Source of the DNA: an uncultured bacterium
GTDB taxonomy: Bacteria > Bacteroidota > Bacteroidia > Chitinophagales > Chitinophagaceae
DNA length: 64,000 nt
NCBI GenBank assembly: GCA_903920455.1
Contig: CAIXLY010000077.1
Location: 35,635 to 99,634, forward strand
Reading direction: 5' to 3'
Within the stretch, counting starts at the first letter, position 1, and every line of letters starts with the position of its first letter. A program made the translations under genes and the position numbers. The notes beneath the pieces are model-generated. The model was not told the origin of the DNA. It saw nothing but the letters and a program-made list of their open reading frames with translations, and searched no databases. This document shows positions 62,262-64,000 of this stretch, in pieces.

Positions 62262-63488
62262 ATGTCGATCAATAAAAAAAAGTTTAAAGGATTTTCTTCT
62301 CTCGCCATTCATGCAGGTCAGCACCCTGATCCCATGTATGCACACATTACTCCAATCTATGCCTCTTCTACCTATGTGTATGATGAGGCTGAGCAGGGGG
62401 CAAGAAGGTTTTCCGGACAAGAGGAAGGATATATCTATTCCCGTTGGGGCAATCCAACCATGAATGAAGCGGAAGAAAAGATTGCCGCAATGGAAACATT
62501 CGGATTGGAAAATAATGGTGTTCAACTTCAAGCGAAGTCGCTGTTGCATGCTTCAGGGATGGCTGCAATCAGTTCTTTGTTTATTGCTACGCTGAAGAAG
62601 GGCGACAAAATATTAACCCATTATTCTTTATACAGTGGCACACAGGATTTGATGAAAACGCTTCTCGATCCGTTGGAAGTGGAAGCCATTATTGTTGACC
62701 TGAGGGATCTTTCATTAGCAGAAAAATATTTGAAAGAAGATGCCAAGATCAAGATGATCTATCTTGAAACACCTGCCAATCCAACGCTTCAGTGTGTTGA
62801 CCTCGAAGGGTTGTCGAAGCTTGCAAAGCAATATAGAAAATTAACGGCATGCGACAATACCTTTGCAACTCCGTATCTGCAGCAGCCTTTTAAGTTTGGC
62901 ATAGATTTTATTGTGCACTCGACAACGAAGTTTTTAAATGGACATGGCACCGCGATTGGTGGTGTGTTATTGGGTACTGATATTGAGTTCATGAAAACCA
63001 AGGCAACAAAAACACATCGTTTGCTTGGCGGCAACAGCAATGCCTTTGAGGCATTTTTGTTGATCAATGGAATGAAGACCTTGGAAGTGAGGATGCAAAG
63101 ACATTGTGATAATGCGATGAAGGTGGCAGAGTTTCTCGATGCACATCCTGCGATTGCAAAAGTGAATTACAACGGGTTGCCAGCGCATCCTGATTTTGCA
63201 GTATCACAGAAGCAAATGAGTCATCCTGGAGCCATGATGAGTTTTGAATTGAAGAATGGTTTTGATGCCGGTGTGAAGTTTATGAATAAGCTGCAACTGT
63301 GCACCAGAACAGTATCTCTTGGTACTTGTGATACCTTATTGTCGCACCCCGCATCCATGTCGCATTCTAGCATACCCCGCGAACAAAGACTCGAGTATGG
63401 AATTACAGATGGATTGATCCGACTCAGTGTAGGGATGGAGAATATTGAGGATATCCTGGATGACTTCTCTCAGGCGCTTGCTCGTTAA
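62262..63488 (+). CDS. trans-sulfuration family PLP-dependent enzyme (Cys/Met metabolism)
   Basis: A 408-residue fold-type I PLP enzyme of the cystathionine gamma-lyase/synthase and methionine gamma-lyase family. YIYSRWGNPT (phosphate-binding Tyr and Arg from the partner subunit), SGMAAISS near residues 98-105, ETPANPTLQCVD near 169-180, the Asp of CDNTFATPYLQQP, and the PLP Lys223 in HSTTKFLNGHG are visible. The C-terminal RLSVGMENIEDILDDF is diagnostic. A short insert (LENNGVQLQAKSL) precedes the SGMAA motif. Which reaction it performs cannot be told from sequence alone. No met or cys gene adjoins it. Confidence 0.93.
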   Translation: MSINKKKFKGFSSLAIHAGQHPDPMYAHITPIYASSTYVYDEAEQGARRFSGQEEGYIYSRWGNPTMNEAEEKIAAMETFGLENNGVQLQAKSLLHASGMAAISSLFIATLKKGDKILTHYSLYSGTQDLMKTLLDPLEVEAIIVDLRDLSLAEKYLKEDAKIKMIYLETPANPTLQCVDLEGLSKLAKQYRKLTACDNTFATPYLQQPFKFGIDFIVHSTTKFLNGHGTAIGGVLLGTDIEFMKTKATKTHRLLGGNSNAFEAFLLINGMKTLEVRMQRHCDNAMKVAEFLDAHPAIAKVNYNGLPAHPDFAVSQKQMSHPGAMMSFELKNGFDAGVKFMNKLQLCTRTVSLGTCDTLLSHPASMSHSSIPREQRLEYGITDGLIRLSVGMENIEDILDDFSQALAR

Positions 63489-63558
63489 TATACAGAGTAC
63501 CAAATCACTCAGGCTACATCCGGCTGTAATTTAGCACATCAAAAACCGAAGTATAAGT

Positions 63559-64000
63559 ATGATTATAAGAAGAGCAACGGCAGAAGATTGTCCAGCGATG
63601 CTTGAATTGATTAAAGAACTTGCTGTTTTTGAAAAAGCACCTGATGAGGTTACTGTTGACCCTATTCATTTTGAACAAAGCGGCTTCGGGCCAAATCCTG
63701 TTTGGTGGGCATATGTTGTAGAGGAAGTTGAAGCTTCAACCTCTTCAACCTCTTCAACCGCTTCAACTGCTTCAACCCCCTCAACCCCCCTCATCGCCTT
63801 TGCCCTTTACTACATCCGCTACTCCACCTGGAAAGGCCAAGTCATGTATTTGGAGGATATCCTGGTTACTGAATCAATGCGTGGAAAGGGGGTTGGCACG
63901 ATGTTGATGGACAGGCTGATCGAAGAGGCAAAAGAAAAGGGGTTTAGTAGGCTCTCCTGGCAGGTGCTTGACTGGAACGAGCCGGCCATCAATTTTTACA
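63559..64000 (+). CDS. GNAT acetyltransferase, diamine-acetyltransferase-like, cut by the window end and carrying an in-frame repeat insert
   Basis: The first 147 residues of a GNAT enzyme; the 3' end is outside the window. IIRRATAEDCPAMLELIKELAVFEKAPDEVTV opens it. YYIRYSTWKGQVMYLEDILVTESMRGKGVGTML holds the acetyl-CoA site (RGKGVG), and WNEPAINFY is the late motif. The order recalls spermidine/diamine acetyltransferases. At about residues 58-77 a Ser/Thr/Ala run (ASTSSTSSTASTASTPSTP) replaces the short loop expected between two core strands. It is encoded by 9-bp CTTCAACCN units. The frame stays open, so the gene may still be functional. The start follows a 70-bp gap. Confidence 0.85.
   Translation, partial: MIIRRATAEDCPAMLELIKELAVFEKAPDEVTVDPIHFEQSGFGPNPVWWAYVVEEVEASTSSTSSTASTASTPSTPLIAFALYYIRYSTWKGQVMYLEDILVTESMRGKGVGTMLMDRLIEEAKEKGFSRLSWQVLDWNEPAINFY
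63721..63791 (+). repeat. TTCAACC repeat, copy C: 9-bp tandem inside the GNAT gene
   Basis: Six 9-bp units run from 63734 to 63787: CTTCAACCT twice, CTTCAACCG, CTTCAACTG, CTTCAACCC and CCTCAACCC. They share the heptamer of copies A and B but lack their hairpin core. The left flank GAAGTTGAAG is nearly the inverse of the first unit. Because the unit is 9 bp, each copy adds three residues and keeps the frame. Confidence 0.85.

Noticed and set aside
1..64000. tRNA, rRNA, CRISPR array or prophage
   Set aside because: I looked through the intergenic gaps of more than about 70 bp and saw no cloverleaf ending in CCA, no regularly spaced repeat with unique spacers, and no integrase, capsid or transposase gene.

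Overview
The window reads as an ordinary chromosomal segment of a moderately AT-rich Bacteroidota bacterium. Four things point there. It holds type IX secretion (T9SS) and gliding genes: sprA, a PorP/SprF protein, a PorE-like OmpA protein, two PKD-rich adhesins with gliding-type C-terminal domains, and a minimal type A sorting-domain protein. Its promoters follow the Bacteroidota TTTG / TAnnTTTG pattern. Shine-Dalgarno sites are weak or absent. Small families typical of the phylum are present (DUF2795, DUF3467, DUF1343, DUF4105). The order cannot be fixed from sequence alone; a non-intestinal, environmental Chitinophagales- or Cytophagales-like lineage is my guess. I saw no rRNA, tRNA, CRISPR array, prophage or insertion sequence.

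Layout. 0-10 kb: end of an rRNA-methyltransferase-like gene, FKBP isomerase, DUF1343 muramidase, fmt, pepT, exbB-exbD, prmC, ribD-yigZ, and a zinc-ribbon/Nif3 pair. 10-18 kb: a secreted DUF695/RraB-like protein, a 1665-residue PKD adhesin coupled to a PorP/SprF gene, a peroxiredoxin and a sorting-domain-only miniprotein. 18-32 kb: rlmI, grpE-dnaJ, hpt, a LysM glucosaminidase, an O-methyltransferase, a sodium symporter, recN, fabI, a SemiSWEET transporter, DUF2795, two orphan LolD/MacB-type ATPases, a PduO-type adenosyltransferase, gatC, trpS and a deoxynucleoside kinase. 32-36 kb: futalosine-pathway menaquinone genes mqnB-mqnD, then a pterin block of two PTPS/QueD paralogues plus folE, then fabD. 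36-44 kb: DUF3467, a helix-hairpin-helix protein overlapping a predicted barrel gene, folD, queE, the PorE-like protein and dprA. 44-52 kb: guaB, DUF4105, the second PKD adhesin and a double-esterase fusion. 52-64 kb: an SDR, the 2488-residue sprA behind ruvA, fabH, a trans-sulfuration PLP enzyme and a truncated GNAT acetyltransferase.

How it fits together. SprA would be the outer-membrane translocon. The PorP/SprF and PorE-like proteins would be accessory or anchoring parts. The two adhesins and the 110-residue miniprotein would be cargo. The pterin genes (folE, two PTPS paralogues, queE) link GTP to folate, tetrahydropterin and queuosine products. Most other genes are housekeeping.

The least ordinary features are: (1) a TTCAACC-based repeat with a hairpin core that brackets fabH in inverted orientation and whose tandem part lies in frame inside the GNAT gene; (2) nine genes whose -7 promoter box ends only 3-5 nt before the start codon, which predicts leaderless mRNAs; (3) tandem PTPS paralogues with different active-site signatures; and (4) the sorting-domain-only miniprotein.
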